DNA of 64,000 bases from Paraphysomonas bandaiensis (GCA_965644295.1 CBFFRP010000426.1:1-64000); one strand, 5' to 3'. Shown: positions 48,617 to 60,171, numbered from the stretch's first letter. Notes: generated by a model not told the origin, from the sequence alone. Numbers and translations: made by a program.

Positions 48617-51600
48617 ATGAATGATATAGTAAAGAGACTGAAGCGTCTGGCTACATGTCCCTACAGGTCCTCCAAGGAGCAGAGATCCAGCGGGTACCAA
48701 CAGGTATCCCTGGCTCTTGCTCGTCAGAACTCTCAGAAGAGAGGAGAGCTAATGAACAGTTTCGACTGGATGCTTCCGGGCCGCCCGAGTCATGTTGCAA
48801 TGAAACGCAAAGTGATGCAGTACAAACAGATCTCGAAATGGGGGAAGTTTTGGGATATCATGCAAATATTTCTGTCAGTATTGACATGTTGCCTTTACAT
48901 AGCGGAGACGTATACCCCTGGTTATAACGAGCACCAATTGTACAAATGGAATGAGATAGTCGTGACTCAATTTTTTTTACTTGATTTTATATTCAATTGG
49001 TTCACAGCTATCAACACGAAAATTTTCTTTCAAAATATTATGACAATAGTTGATGTCTTGACGATCGTGCCTGTTTATATTAGCTTTAGTACTGGGAGCG
49101 CGGTGAACCTGTCTATATTTCGATTTATTCGTATTCTCCGACTGGTTAGGGTACTGAGAACATTTCGACTTCTGGGTGATCTAAGCGGACTTAAGCGCCA
49201 ACTAATAACATTGAGTCTCACTCTACTCAGCCTATCATTCATGGCCGCCGGCATTGTAAATGTGATGGAGAACGATGTGCAGCAGCTCACGTACGACTGC
49301 CAGTATATCAATGCGTACACGAACTACCGTCCGTCATGTGATCGATGGACTGATACCTACGATTCGGAGTCCTGTGATTGTAAGGAGAATAACTGTATGG
49401 CTGTTTATAACCGGCACGATGATCGATATGAACCAACCGGTATAACTTGCGTCAAGTTACCATTTTTTGACTGCTTTTACTTCATTGTGGTGACAATATC
49501 TACTGTGGGATACGGGGATATAGCAGCAAGCACCACGCCATCCCGTGCAGTTATCCTGCTCTTCATCTTAACATCTGCTGTGGTTATCCCAATGCAGCTC
49601 AAACAGCTCACCAATCTTCTCTCTGCCCACTCGGTATTCCGCCGTGCGTATATATCGGATGGTACTGAGGAGCATGTGGTGTTGTGCGGACATGTCAATA
49701 ATAGGCAAAAATTGGAGAGATTTTTGAAGGAATTTTTTCATCCCGATCGTATGCTACCTTCGTCCCCCCACTTCCACATTGTGGTGTTATGTCCCGAAGA
49801 CCCTACAGAAGAGGTGCGTTCGTTACTCGTATCGCCTAGGTTTGACTCTCGGGTAACTTACCTCATTGGATCCGCACTCTCTGTCGAAGATCTCCAGCGT
49901 TGCCGAGTGGATATCGCCTCTGCAGTGTTTTTCCTTTCGAAAATTGAGGCTAAGGAAGAGGAAGCACTCGCCGAAGGCACTACTACTGTGTTACGCACAC
50001 TCGCTGTCACAGATTTTAACCCTGATATTCAGTGTTTGGTAGAGGTTCTTCACACACACGACAGCGACATTTTAAAGAATAGTGATGTAGAGGTAGTGTT
50101 ATGCGTGGACGAGTTTAAAACAGTTTTGCTAGCAAGGAACTCTGGTTGTCCTGGTATAAGCACGCTGATTAACAACCTTTTCCGAACGTACGGTGGGCCC
50201 TGTAAAGCTAATAGTGAGCACTGGATGACAGAGTACCATTACGGCCAGTGTATGGAGACCTACTATGTTCCACTGACCAAAATGTTTATGGAAGCTTTTA
50301 AGTTTGAATGGAACATTGCTGCAGAGAGTGTGTATCTGGAGTACGGGTGTATGCTGATTGGTGTCTTTGAGTCTTCCACTGGCGCTATTCATCTTAATCC
50401 TATGCAACTCAATTTCAAGGCTAACATGGTGGATGTGATGTATTTTGCAATCGTTATTGCCCCGGACCAGCATACAGCATCCAGTATTGCCAAAGGCATT
50501 GGAGAGTACTCTACTATTGCTCGGCTAACTAATGGTGTAATCGACGCTGAATATCGATTTGGTGTGAGAGCATTACCTAAGCAAGAAGGAACAATGCAGC
50601 GCGCTCAAAGCTCTCGGCGTAATTTCGATCCACATACGAAAGAAGACCGCCCGCAAATGCAGGATATGACTTTGTTCTGCAAACTACTGCGGCGACAGAG
50701 GCAAGGGCAGTTAATGACTGGCGGTTATGTGAAAGGTGCGGTGAATAGTAGTGGTCGTTCCACGAATTCTTCTGAAACAAGTTCCAGTGAAAGAAACAGT
50801 GTGTTGAAACCAAGCAACATGGTTCAACCAAGGAATTCGTTGCTGCGTGGAAGTAAAGTGGAATATTCTGCCGAAGACCTGGGTCAGATTACTCACGCAC
50901 ATCACCTCACACAGCATATCATAGTTCTCGGTTGTAAGGATAATGTTGCCACTTTTGTGGCTTATGCAGACCTCGACATTGTGACATCGATGAATGAGAT
51001 GCGTCGGCCCATACTCTACGTTGGAAGCGAACTCCCACGCAGATGGATGGCTCTCCGAAAGAAGCATCCGGAGCTCTATTTCCTCGAGGGTGACATATCA
51101 CTGAAAACAACATTCTCTCGAATGAATATATCTAAAGCATACAGTGTGATTATGCTGGCACATCGGCGGGAAGAGCTAGAGTTCGAAGAAGACGAAAACT
51201 TAGACTTCGAAATGTTGTTTTTGTACCTTAAAATATCGTCTTTCATACCGTCGACAGTCAATTTTACGATCGAACTGACAAGCGGTCGGAACATGAGCGT
51301 CTTAAACACTGTGGCCGTCAAAAAGGAACGCCGAGAACAATTGATGGAGGCGATGCATGGTGACCTCGATGAGCCATCAGTGTCTTTGCAAGACAAGATG
51401 ATGGTGGATGCAATAGCTGATGTGACTGGAGGTGAGACAATGGTTTCTGTTTGTACATAGTTTGTCGCACCAATGTAGATAGCTTTTCTGTTTACCACGC
51501 TACTCATGGAGATTAGTATCCTCATGAGTACCTATGTAATCTCACATTTTTTACTGCCAGAGCGAGAGATGTTACTGGACCAACTGCGTGGCATGTATCA

Positions 51601-52556
51601 CTCTTCCAAGGGATCCAAAACAGATCCCAAGATGAAGCGTGGTGTATTTTTTTCGCAATATGTCCAACACCTCGAAAGACAACCGTCATTCCAGGGCAAC
51701 TCATCAAGGCTACTGAAACAGCTGCCAGGTCGACGACTGAGTTCAATACAGTTGCGAAATTATTTTGGAGCCGAGGTACTGAGCGATTGTTGCGTGCACC
51801 ACCATTGCTTATTTTGTTCTTGTTCATATATGTGTAACCATTCCTAATAACAGACACACACCGGTAACGCCAAAGCCTGGGATGGGCTAGATAACCACAA
51901 TAATCTCGCAATATATGCTGCTGGGAGAGCGTTTGTTCCAGACGTAGTAGACAATATCCTCTGTCAGGTACAATGTGGACTCAATAGTTTCAGTCACGCT
52001 GACTTGTATTGTGTAGAGCTTTTTCTCTTCATTAACTTCGAATCTATGTGAATCCCTTGTGTGTGGGAAAGATGGTCAGGCGATGTTTCTCATGTCACTT
52101 CCGAGAACTTTTACCTACCGTTATTTCAGTGATGTTTATCGTGCCTGTATAGCGAGAAATGTGAGTAGATTTAAATTGCATGGCCATGGAATAATATATT
52201 CGTAGGTTCAAGTGATAGGCCTCTATCGAGCGCCATCTTCTACTGAGCGGTCGTTTATGCCGTTTGTATACACTTGTCCTCCACCCAAGACTATTCTTAA
52301 CGTGGCCGACAAACTATTTGTTTTTGCCACTACTGCTGATATAAAGAACGTGGAGGAACAATTAGCTCTTCCCTTTGGAAAGAGGGGAAATACCGTCATC
52401 TTAGGTATGTATGAAGTAATTACGTGTTGGCCGAAATATTATGTGAAGTATTTAGGTGTCAATGAAATAACGACTATGAGAAGACGTAGCGTTGCGAGCG
52501 CATCCATTTCACGAAATAGTGCACTCGCAGTAGCGAAAGGGCATGTGAATAAGTGA
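48617..52556 (+). CDS. BK/Slo-like voltage-gated K+ channel with RCK domains
   Basis: Six exons: 48617-51431, 51483-51775, 51854-51967, 52017-52160, 52206-52404, 52456-52556 (introns 45-78 nt), 1,221 residues. Helices S1-S3 are followed by an S4 with six Arg at every third position (LSIFRFIRILRLVRVLRTFR, ~residues 165-185). The K+ filter is TVGYGD (~295-300), then S6. RCK1 starts HVVLCGH. A BK-type linker leads to RCK2, starting HIIVLGCKDN. The late exon reads AIYAAGRAFVPDVVDNIL, as in Slo channels. The S5-pore turret is long with six Cys. No five-Asp calcium bowl was seen, so Ca2+ sensing is uncertain. The last intron has length 3n and no stop, so it may be retained. Confidence 0.92.
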
Positions 52557-52839
52557 TAGTTACATTTTATGCAATAGAGTTTTAAGGTTTAGTTCAGAGA
52601 TTATCTCACGTATATGATTTATTTCTGAATATCATTGATAGGTTGGATTTCATATCATGTAAGATTGTACATTAGTATGCTCGGACATACGAGTTTATAG
52701 ATATGTGGCTACATATGAGATTGTCATTATAATTACTGTATATTCGTAACAATTATATATCTTTGCAATTGCTCTACTACCTTGATTAACATTAGAATAT
52801 TCCGCTATCCTCATTTTCTCTCAATAAGTGTTTAATTTC
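52557..52839. other. intergenic, nothing recognised
   Basis: AT-rich 3' flank of the K+ channel gene. Confidence 0.5.
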
Positions 52840-53605
52840 CTGAAGTGGGCCCAACATAATGCCCGAAGTAGCACCGGGAAATATGAAAATATAAACATTC
52901 TACTTCAATAGTCGGTTCAAAACAGAAACCGTTTGCATAATGAAGTATACAGTCATTTGAAAGAGACAAGAGACATTATTATATTACACAATGTTAGGGA
53001 AGCCAGAATGATGAGCACATTTTCAAAATGAGATCATCGCTCAAACACTCCACCTAGTTTTACTCCATTGTTTGTCTGGTGTAGAAGATCAAACTGATGT
53101 CAGTGCAAGTGATGCAAGGACGCAAGGACTTCAAAACAATACTTAAATGTCAGGCACTGAAAATGCTTAATGTTATTTAAAGTATATTGGAAATTGCTCC
53201 TTTTAAGCTAGATCACAGAGAGAATTTGTCGTAAGTCGTAAGACTAGATAGATTTATTAACATCGTTTACACGAAGTTGTGATAACCAACACTAACTCAT
53301 TTTAATCCACGCATAATATCCTACATATGCGAACCTCTCGTTACTGAACATATCTTGAAAGAACAAACTATTTCAGTTTCTCAATATCATCACAGCATTA
53401 AATTTTGTACATCACTATATTTCACTGTATTCTTGTACATTGTCTTCAAGTACATACTGAATATACTAGAATAAGATCCATATTCTAATAAAGTAGTCAA
53501 ATAGTGGCACCCAGTCCTTTCAAGGCTTGATTCACTTCGTGCTTATCAATGTGAGAATACCAACGACAACTAAAACCTGGAGTGACTGAAATTTTTCATA
53601 TTCAT
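52840..53605. repeat. dispersed repeat, family X (copy 2), split by a solo LTR
   Basis: Left part 52850-53179 and right part ~53496-53560 (AGTGGCACCCAGTCCTTTC) align with consecutive parts of the copy at 59229-59965. The break coincides with the LTR at 53185-53490. This dates the LTR insertion after the spread of family X. Confidence 0.75.
53185..53490 (-). mobile_element. solo copia LTR with 5-bp target duplication
   Basis: 306 bp, from TATTGGAAATTGC to CATATTCTAATA, alignable along its length with the LTR at 60172-60464. It is flanked on both sides by AAGTA (53180-53184 and 53491-53495), a perfect 5-bp duplication as expected for copia integration. No internal element remains, so it arose by LTR-LTR recombination. 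Confidence 0.88.
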
Positions 53606-54463
53606 CACATTTACGTATATATCTTTAAATATAATACATATTATTATGTTGAAAGTCTAATTATTAGCAATAGGCGTTAAAAACCTGCACCAATTTAGTA
53701 GCTAGATGAATGCTAGACAAACTAGTTAGACCTCTACCTGTAACTAATCAGTAGACACGTTTTTTATCCTACTATTTATTTAACGCTACGGAAACTGCTT
53801 GTGCGTCGCCGCAAGCACCAAGGTGCGACCACTTACGCCCTGAGTTCTTAAGAAGGTGAACATCCCGATGCTTGACTTCAGCAGGCAGCCCAATACCCCG
53901 GTTACCCTTCAGGTAGGCCCTGTCCCGGATGCCCTTGAGGTGGGCCCATTCCCGGATGCCTGTTTATTCGTCAGGGCCCAAAGACGTCTACACAAGTGAC
54001 ACTTATCGGAATCCCTCCTTGTACCACACAAGCATTCGGCTATGAGTGAGCAGAAGAATATCTGCTGACTAAGTTTGCGGCTCACGTTAGTTTCCCAGGG
54101 AGAATCTCTCCGGTACTTATCCTCCAGAACACCACGAAAAGGTGCGAGTCCGACGTTGTTTGCTGGTAAATATAATATATGTTGAACGTAGACTTCATAA
54201 ATTCTTGTCTATTCCTGGTACCTGGTACACGTCCGACAGCAGCACACTATCAAAATTTAGACAAGGGCACGACACGTTTTACGCATTCTAAGCAAGGTAT
54301 TATTTTGTGACTACAAAAAGAATACTTCATACTAAAATAATACTCTGTAAGGCGTTTTGAATACATACTGCATGCATATAGATACTCCTATATATTATTC
54401 TATTATTCTAAAGTGTTTCAATAGAAGACTATTATTATTTACTATTTATTATTATTGCTGATA
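53606..54463. repeat. dispersed repeats Y and Z, then unrecognised DNA
   Basis: 53638-53830 is family Y (copies at 22595 and inverted at 38015), running into family Z at 53800-53960 (copy at 36765). This is the only place where Y and Z are contiguous, so this copy may represent the intact unit. 53960-54463 contains a moderately GC-rich stretch and AT-rich DNA without a recognisable gene. Confidence 0.6.
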
Positions 54464-55749
54464 TCAATGAAACTCGATAGCGCGATTGAAGAGTTGGTAA
54501 AGATATACATAGTCAACTCTTTCATTGTACCCAAGTGCATGAACATAACGAAAGTAATCCACAAATTCACCTACTGTAAGGTTAGCACTACAATAATATT
54601 CTCGGCACAACGTGGTATTCAAGTACATCACATTGGCACATATACCTGGTAGGCCACTACAGAGCTGCTCTAAATCAACGGAGGCTTTCATCCGTGCCAC
54701 TGCAACTCGAAATTGTAACGAGCGAGCATACGTAGAATTATTCGCCACCAGTCGAGCCCAAGGCAACCTCTTTTTGAGAAAATACACCAAGGAGTAACCG
54801 AGTGATAGTAGGTCATCCCTAGGAGCATACTCTGCTCATAAATGTTCTGGCTTACTTCGTTGCGAAACAAATCAACAGCGCACCTATTCCTACAGTATTA
54901 TAGTAGCCTGCCCATACAAGGGAACCGTGAAAGCTATTCGTCTTCCTATGTATCCCGTCAAACCATTTGCTTATTCCAAAATCTAATAGAAATACTGATG
55001 AGTTATCCACAGAAAATGCGATATTACTAGGCTTGATGTCCCTGTATTATTTTAACTGCGTAATTCTCCTGTTAGCATTGTTCCATACCTAGTCAATGAC
55101 AGAAGTAATGATTTTCCACAACTACAACTGTCATGCACCTGTGAGTGTATCCTAACTCATGCGCACCCTGTAGTGCATTCATCAAATGGAGAGCAAACGA
55201 CAGGACTTTGTTTACAGGGAACACTCTGGGATGCGGCAAGGCTCTACGCGCAGCTTCCAAATTACTCCCTGTGCGTTCTAGTAGCATAACATTCATATCA
55301 TCATACGCTCCTTGCCAGTATATATGGGGTATTCCACCTGCAATACAAAGTTGAACTTAAAAATTACATTTCGCTCTACTCACTTGTATCATTGAGAGTC
55401 TCCATTACACGAGCTTCTTCCACTAATTGGGTGGATATATTTGCATATTCAAGCTTCACTGCATATGACTGCTTCGTGTGTATATCATATGCAGAGTATA
55501 CGCTTCCATATGAGCCCTTCCCAAGCTGATATTCCAGTTGAATCTGCTTATAACTGAGGTATGCGGGTATGAGAATGGAGCTGGTATTACCTCTTTGCCT
55601 CCAAAAGTGTGTATTCGGCTCATAAAGCTGTTGTTTAATTCAGGGACCATAGTGACTTTAACTCTCTTGTATGCCTCTATCTGACTCATTGACAACACCA
55701 GTAGCCAACCAACTAACCTATTTCCTGTGCCCATATTGCAGGGAGACAT
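54464..55749 (-). CDS. CK1-like protein kinase with possible signal peptide
   Basis: Five exons (minus): 55591-55749, 55384-55543, 55139-55337, 54884-55041, 54464-54831 (introns 46-97 nt), 347 residues. Glycine loop YQLGKGSYGSVYSAYD, catalytic Lys in SYAVKLEY, HRDIKPSN (split by an intron before Asp) and LLDFGISKW are all intact. APRDDLLSLGYSLVYFL followed by LPW, and NERVDYVYLYQLF at the end, place it in the CK1 family. The N-terminus MSPCNMGTGNRLVGWLLVLSM looks like a signal peptide, unusual for CK1; it may act in the secretory route or outside the cell, or the first exon may be misassigned. Targets unknown. Confidence 0.82.
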
Positions 55750-56402
55750 GCAGGATGATATCGTCAGGAGTTAACGCTATGGTCGTATATACATACAGTG
55801 TACTATATAGTGAACTATAAACTAAGCACTGCTATAGACTATACACGACTGTCTTAATAGGAGGACATATTCACATACTACATACAGAGTCCACGAAGTT
55901 GAACTTCATATCCTCCACTTCGTAGACTTCGCATATGTAGATATGGATATCTGATATGATGTTGGAGTTTGTACAACAGTACCAGGAGTATGAAGTATGT
56001 CAGCAGAAACTCCACCGAACTGGGGATATTTAGGACAGACTCAGTTAAAATTCCGTATTTATGATTAAATTCGACACCGAAAACCCCAAAATCTCTAATT
56101 TACAACACATAAATTCTAAAATTCGATAAGATAAAAACATCCGATAAGATAAAAACATCCGACAAATGGAATTCTTATCCAATCACCTGATTGGTTCCTT
56201 GAAACAGAATTCTCTGTTGCAATATGATGTACTTGGGGCTATGAGTATATCGTATAGGAACATCCACATACATTCACTCATTGTTTGTCAATTATTGGGA
56301 TATATTACCTAATCGTGTTCTAGTTATACACAATCTACGACCTTATTTGCTAGATAACTGCATTCTACTTCGACTTCGAGCTATACTTGTGAATACCTTG
56401 TC
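55750..56402. other. intergenic between divergent CK1-like and VIT genes
   Basis: AT-rich spacer with a short direct repeat near 56130-56160 (GATAAGATAAAAACATCC twice). Presumably contains both promoters. Confidence 0.5.
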
Positions 56403-57415
56403 ATGGCAAGCAGAGATCTTACACTAGCGAAGGAATCATACGATACGAGAGATGTGGAGATGTCTATTAAAGCCCATGAGGCCAAAACTATAGAGTCTGC
56501 TACAGAAGATCACAGGTTAGTGCATATGTGTCGTGTGGTCAGTCTGACTAGTAGAAAAGCGGGGCAGGGGACTATGTTAAGTCACTGGTGTTTGGAGGGC
56601 TAGATGGAATCATCACTACATTTGCTATAGTAGCAGCTGTAGCAGGTATATGCGTGATATAGTATACATAGGTACAGTAATCTCTTCTACAGGGTCTGGT
56701 CTAAGTCCTGATGTTGTAATATTGATGGGAGTCGCCAATTTACTGGCCGACGGGATATCCATGGGGCTGGGAGACTATCTTTCGGAAAAAGCGGAGAATA
56801 GGTTCGTGAAACACGAGAGAGATCGTGAAATGTGGTACGTATAATAAGAAATTAATAGTTAACTGCAAATATTAATTTCAAATATAGGGAGACCAATAAC
56901 TTCTTAGATGGCGAGATAAAGGAGATGATCGAAATATATATGAACAAGGGCCTTTCCGAAGAGGATGCTTCACTTATCATAAACACAATGGTCAAATATA
57001 AAGACTTTTTTGTGGACCACATGATAGTTATGGAACTTGGCTTAATGCCAGTGGAGGATGAAGATGATGCATGGAAAAAAGGTCTTGTGACCTTTTTTTC
57101 GTTCCTCTTATTTGGGTCTGTCCCAGTACTGATATATATCATCCTCCGCGGTGTAGAGTACGGGGACACAAACATCGATGTTACATTTTTGTTGGCTATA
57201 GGAGGGACCCTATTGACAATATTTGTTTTGGGGGTAGCTCAAGGGGTGGTTACCAATCAAAATGTATGGATGAGGTATGGTTCCTATACTCGATATCTTC
57301 TATATGACGTAACTTTTTTATGCTAAGTGGACTTTCAATGCTCCTCAACGGAGGTCTTGCTGCAACTGTGTCATATCTAGCAGGATACCTTCTGGAGCAG
57401 TTTCTAGATATTTAA
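56403..57415 (+). CDS. VIT/CCC1-family vacuolar iron transporter
   Basis: Five exons: 56403-56515, 56560-56645, 56693-56834, 56888-57274, 57328-57415 (introns 44-53 nt), 271 residues. It moves Fe2+/Mn2+ into vacuoles. Helix 1 reads SLVFGGLDGIITTFAIVAAV and helix 2 ILMGVANLLADGISMGLGDYLS, with the conserved Asp, Gly and Met of the VIT family. A Glu-rich cytoplasmic metal-binding segment (KAENRFVKHERDREMW, GEIKEMIEIY) comes before helices 3-5. The C-terminus has NGGLAATVSYLAGYLL. The three short first exons carry only helix 1-2 sequence. Frame is continuous across all junctions. Confidence 0.9.
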
Positions 57416-57757
57416 GTGTATCTTATGTTGTCGATATGAGCTAATTACTTCTATATTAGCTGTGCGATTCTCTTTAGTTGTCGAGTTAAATCATTGCATA
57501 ATATCGTCTGTCTTATCTCTATTCTGTTTTGAATTTAGCGAGGACTAATTGTGAAATAGTTAGGAAACTGCATCGTGTGATCGTGTGATGCACAGATATC
57601 TGTTGGTCGCTTAAAAGCGATGTGTCTGCCATTGCAATATATACTTCTTGTTTCTAAGTCGTTATATTATGTGAGCTGTAGCGCCTGAAACTATGCACAC
57701 CACGATATTCATATTAGCCTAATAGTGTGCATTGGAACTTATTGGTATACAATGCAT
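57416..57757. other. intergenic, nothing recognised
   Basis: AT-rich 3' flank of the VIT gene up to the hAT element. Confidence 0.5.
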
Positions 57758-57765
57758 CTACCACA

Positions 57766-58975
57766 CAGGGATAGGGAACAATATATTGTATTGCAATATA
57801 TTGTACAATATATTGCAATATATTGTAAAATATATTGATTGGTGGACTGGTCAAATATTCCATCAATAGTGTTTCTGTTAATAGAGCTCACAATACTATT
57901 GCAATATATTGCAATCAATATTATGATAGTCATATAAGAGAAGATCCTCAACTGTATGGTGCAAAATATACGCCTCTGTATACAAATATCCGGAAAATAA
58001 GAAAAAAAGCCTATTTTTGATGTTATTTTCTATTTTTTATGTATCGCCAGCTCAAACAGCACTCTACACCTCTCCACATGTATGTACAGTACTTCTCTTA
58101 ATATAGTATATATATCCTATAGTGACAAGAAGAGACAACTGAATGATGAGTGCATACAAGAGTAGGGACATTTACCGCTGTTTTTGGATGCCGGAACATA
58201 TTTGATGGCTTATTGAGGGACTTTAGGCCAAAGTATCCACTATCTGCTTTACAGAAAAACAGTCCCATTGTTAATGATCCGAATTTCGAGAATGGAATTG
58301 CAAAACTCCAAGCAGGCGAAGAATTGGACTTGACAAGATCTGAGAAAGATGCTGTTAGAATATATCTCCGTTCAGACAGTGATTATTGCAACAATACAGA
58401 GGATGATGAAGCTGAAGTTGGCTATGCGGAAAAAATTCTTCAATCAGCTCAAAAACTTAAGAAGCGAAAAGTTGAAATATCTAAGTACAGGTGCACGAGT
58501 CATGTAGTATGTACTTCCAATACGTGTGAACGCCTGTTCAGCGCAGCAAAACTGATTATATCAGTGTTGCGTAAACGTATGCATCCTACTACACTTAATA
58601 TGCTGTTGTTTCTGAAAGCTAACCGACAGTTGTGGCCGGATGCAAGCATATTTCAATCAATATTGAATGAATATGGTGATGATGATGTCACCGATGATGG
58701 CTCAGAGGATGAGTATGAGGAAACTTTTAATTAGTTAAGAGTAGTGGGTTTGATTATCAAGTGACCTTAGACCTTATAAAATATGGCAAGTACTAAAAAT
58801 GAAAACTACGGATGTGTTTACTTACTGATTAGTCATACTAATATATTGCAATATATTGTACAATATATTGCAATATATTGCAATAGTATTGTAGGGCCGG
58901 TTTAAAAAATCCATCAATACTATTGATGGAACGCTACCTAACAATAGTATTGCAATATATTGTTCCCTATCCCTG
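57766..58975 (+). mobile_element. short hAT DNA transposon, 1,210 bp, non-autonomous
   Basis: Terminal inverted repeats of 23 bp match perfectly, starting CAGGGATAGGGAACAATATA (57766-57788 and 58953-58975). The 8-bp target duplication CTACCACA (57758-57765 and 58976-58983) is exact, the hallmark of hAT elements. Subterminal regions are packed with the palindrome CAATATATTG on both sides, likely transposase binding sites. Only the C-terminal part of a transposase lies inside. It looks like a deletion derivative that needs a transposase from elsewhere. Confidence 0.93.
58150..58734 (+). pseudogene. hAT transposase C-terminal fragment
   Basis: ~194 codons, open but without a start codon; a stop lies directly upstream in frame. 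The second half reads CTSNTCERLFSAAKLIISVL and RKRMHPTTLNMLLFLKANRQ, the dimerisation domain found at the end of hAT transposases. The zinc finger and the catalytic DDE residues of the N-terminal two thirds are missing. It ends in an acidic tail. A diverged relic of the same sequence lies at 31.1 kb. Confidence 0.85.
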
Positions 58976-58983
58976 CTACCACA

Positions 58984-59228
58984 TATAACAGTATGATAAT
59001 TTTTATATTATTATCCTGTAGTCAATGGTTTTTTGATACTATATCTAGGTCAAGATAAGGTACCACGACTATGGTAGTTGTTACAGGGAATTCTGCATAA
59101 AGTAGTTACAGTAATTATCATAAAGTGGCTGTTAACACTCATATGGGATCCGCATTACTTGAAGTGCAAACTGGATATATCAAATTACGTATATTTCTCT
59201 AATTACATAGTTAAATTTACATACATAG
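58984..59228. other. intergenic, nothing recognised
   Basis: AT-rich spacer between the hAT element and repeat X. Confidence 0.5.
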
Positions 59229-59962
59229 TTATCCCCATTTTGTCTCAAAAAATGCTTTTCTGATTTGGGCTCAACAGGGCGCTCATATCAGCACCGGGCA
59301 AATATAGACATTCAACTTCAATATTCGGTTGAACAGAAGCTCACTTCTATCCTAAGTATGATAATGAGAGTCGTATATATGTGATTTCATTATAGTACAC
59401 AATTATAGAGAAACCACAATCATGAGCGAAATACCAAAAGCAGATCATCTAACACTCCAGGTTATATTCCATCCTTCGACTGCTGTATAAGATCACAACG
59501 ATGTCAGTGCAAGTGATCTGTCTTCATATCCAGGACTTCGAAACAACTTCAAGAATATTAACAGGAGAGTTTAAGTACCATATCTGATGCAATATAGGTG
59601 GTTAAGAGCAGTGGCACCCAGTTCTTTCAGGTTTGGAGCCATATCGTGCTTCCCAGGATATTGTGTGTCTCATATCATACACACATCTTTCGATCAGGTG
59701 AACTTGCAGAGGTAAAGCCTGCTGTATATAAATGTGATGCTGATGCTAATTAAGGCAATAAGAAGCCTCTCTTTCACCTTCAACTGTTCACGTTTATCAT
59801 CACACTTACAGTATATACATATCATTCATTTGAAACTATATGAGTTCTTATTTGTGTTATTCATGTTAATCAAGGAACATCTATTTCATAATACAGCAAG
59901 CATGCTACAAATAGCTATACAATCTAATATTAACTTTTCAACGTCATGAGGATAAGCTACAA
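59229..59962. repeat. dispersed repeat, family X (copy 3)
   Basis: The most complete alignment partner of the copy at 35815-36670, from TATCCCCATTTTGTCTC to GGATAAGCTACAATTT. No coding frame is shared between copies. Its right end abuts the hairpin element at 59963. Confidence 0.7.
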
Positions 59963-60080
59963 TTTAACCTAGGGATAAGGAGTATCGTCCCTTGTCTAAA
60001 TTTTAAAACTCGGGCTTTTCGCCCTCGTTTCAAAATTTTGAGCGCGGGACGATATAGCCTCCTTATTGCCCGTGGTTAAA
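59963..60080. repeat. 118-bp near-palindromic hairpin element
   Basis: Outer arms TTTAACC / GGTTAAA, then ATAAGGAG...TATCGTCCC against GGGACGATATAGCCTCCTTAT, then AAATTTTAAAACTCGGGC against GCCCTCGTTTCAAAATTTTGAG, with the loop TTTTC. The whole stretch can fold into one stem. It looks like a foldback or MITE-type element. Confidence 0.8.
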
Positions 60081-60171
60081 TATAACTATAACTGTACGCC
60101 TATTCTATTTACACTAGAAGTATAAATATCCGCTTTATTGGTGTTGGTTGTCCTGGACCCACCATCACATC

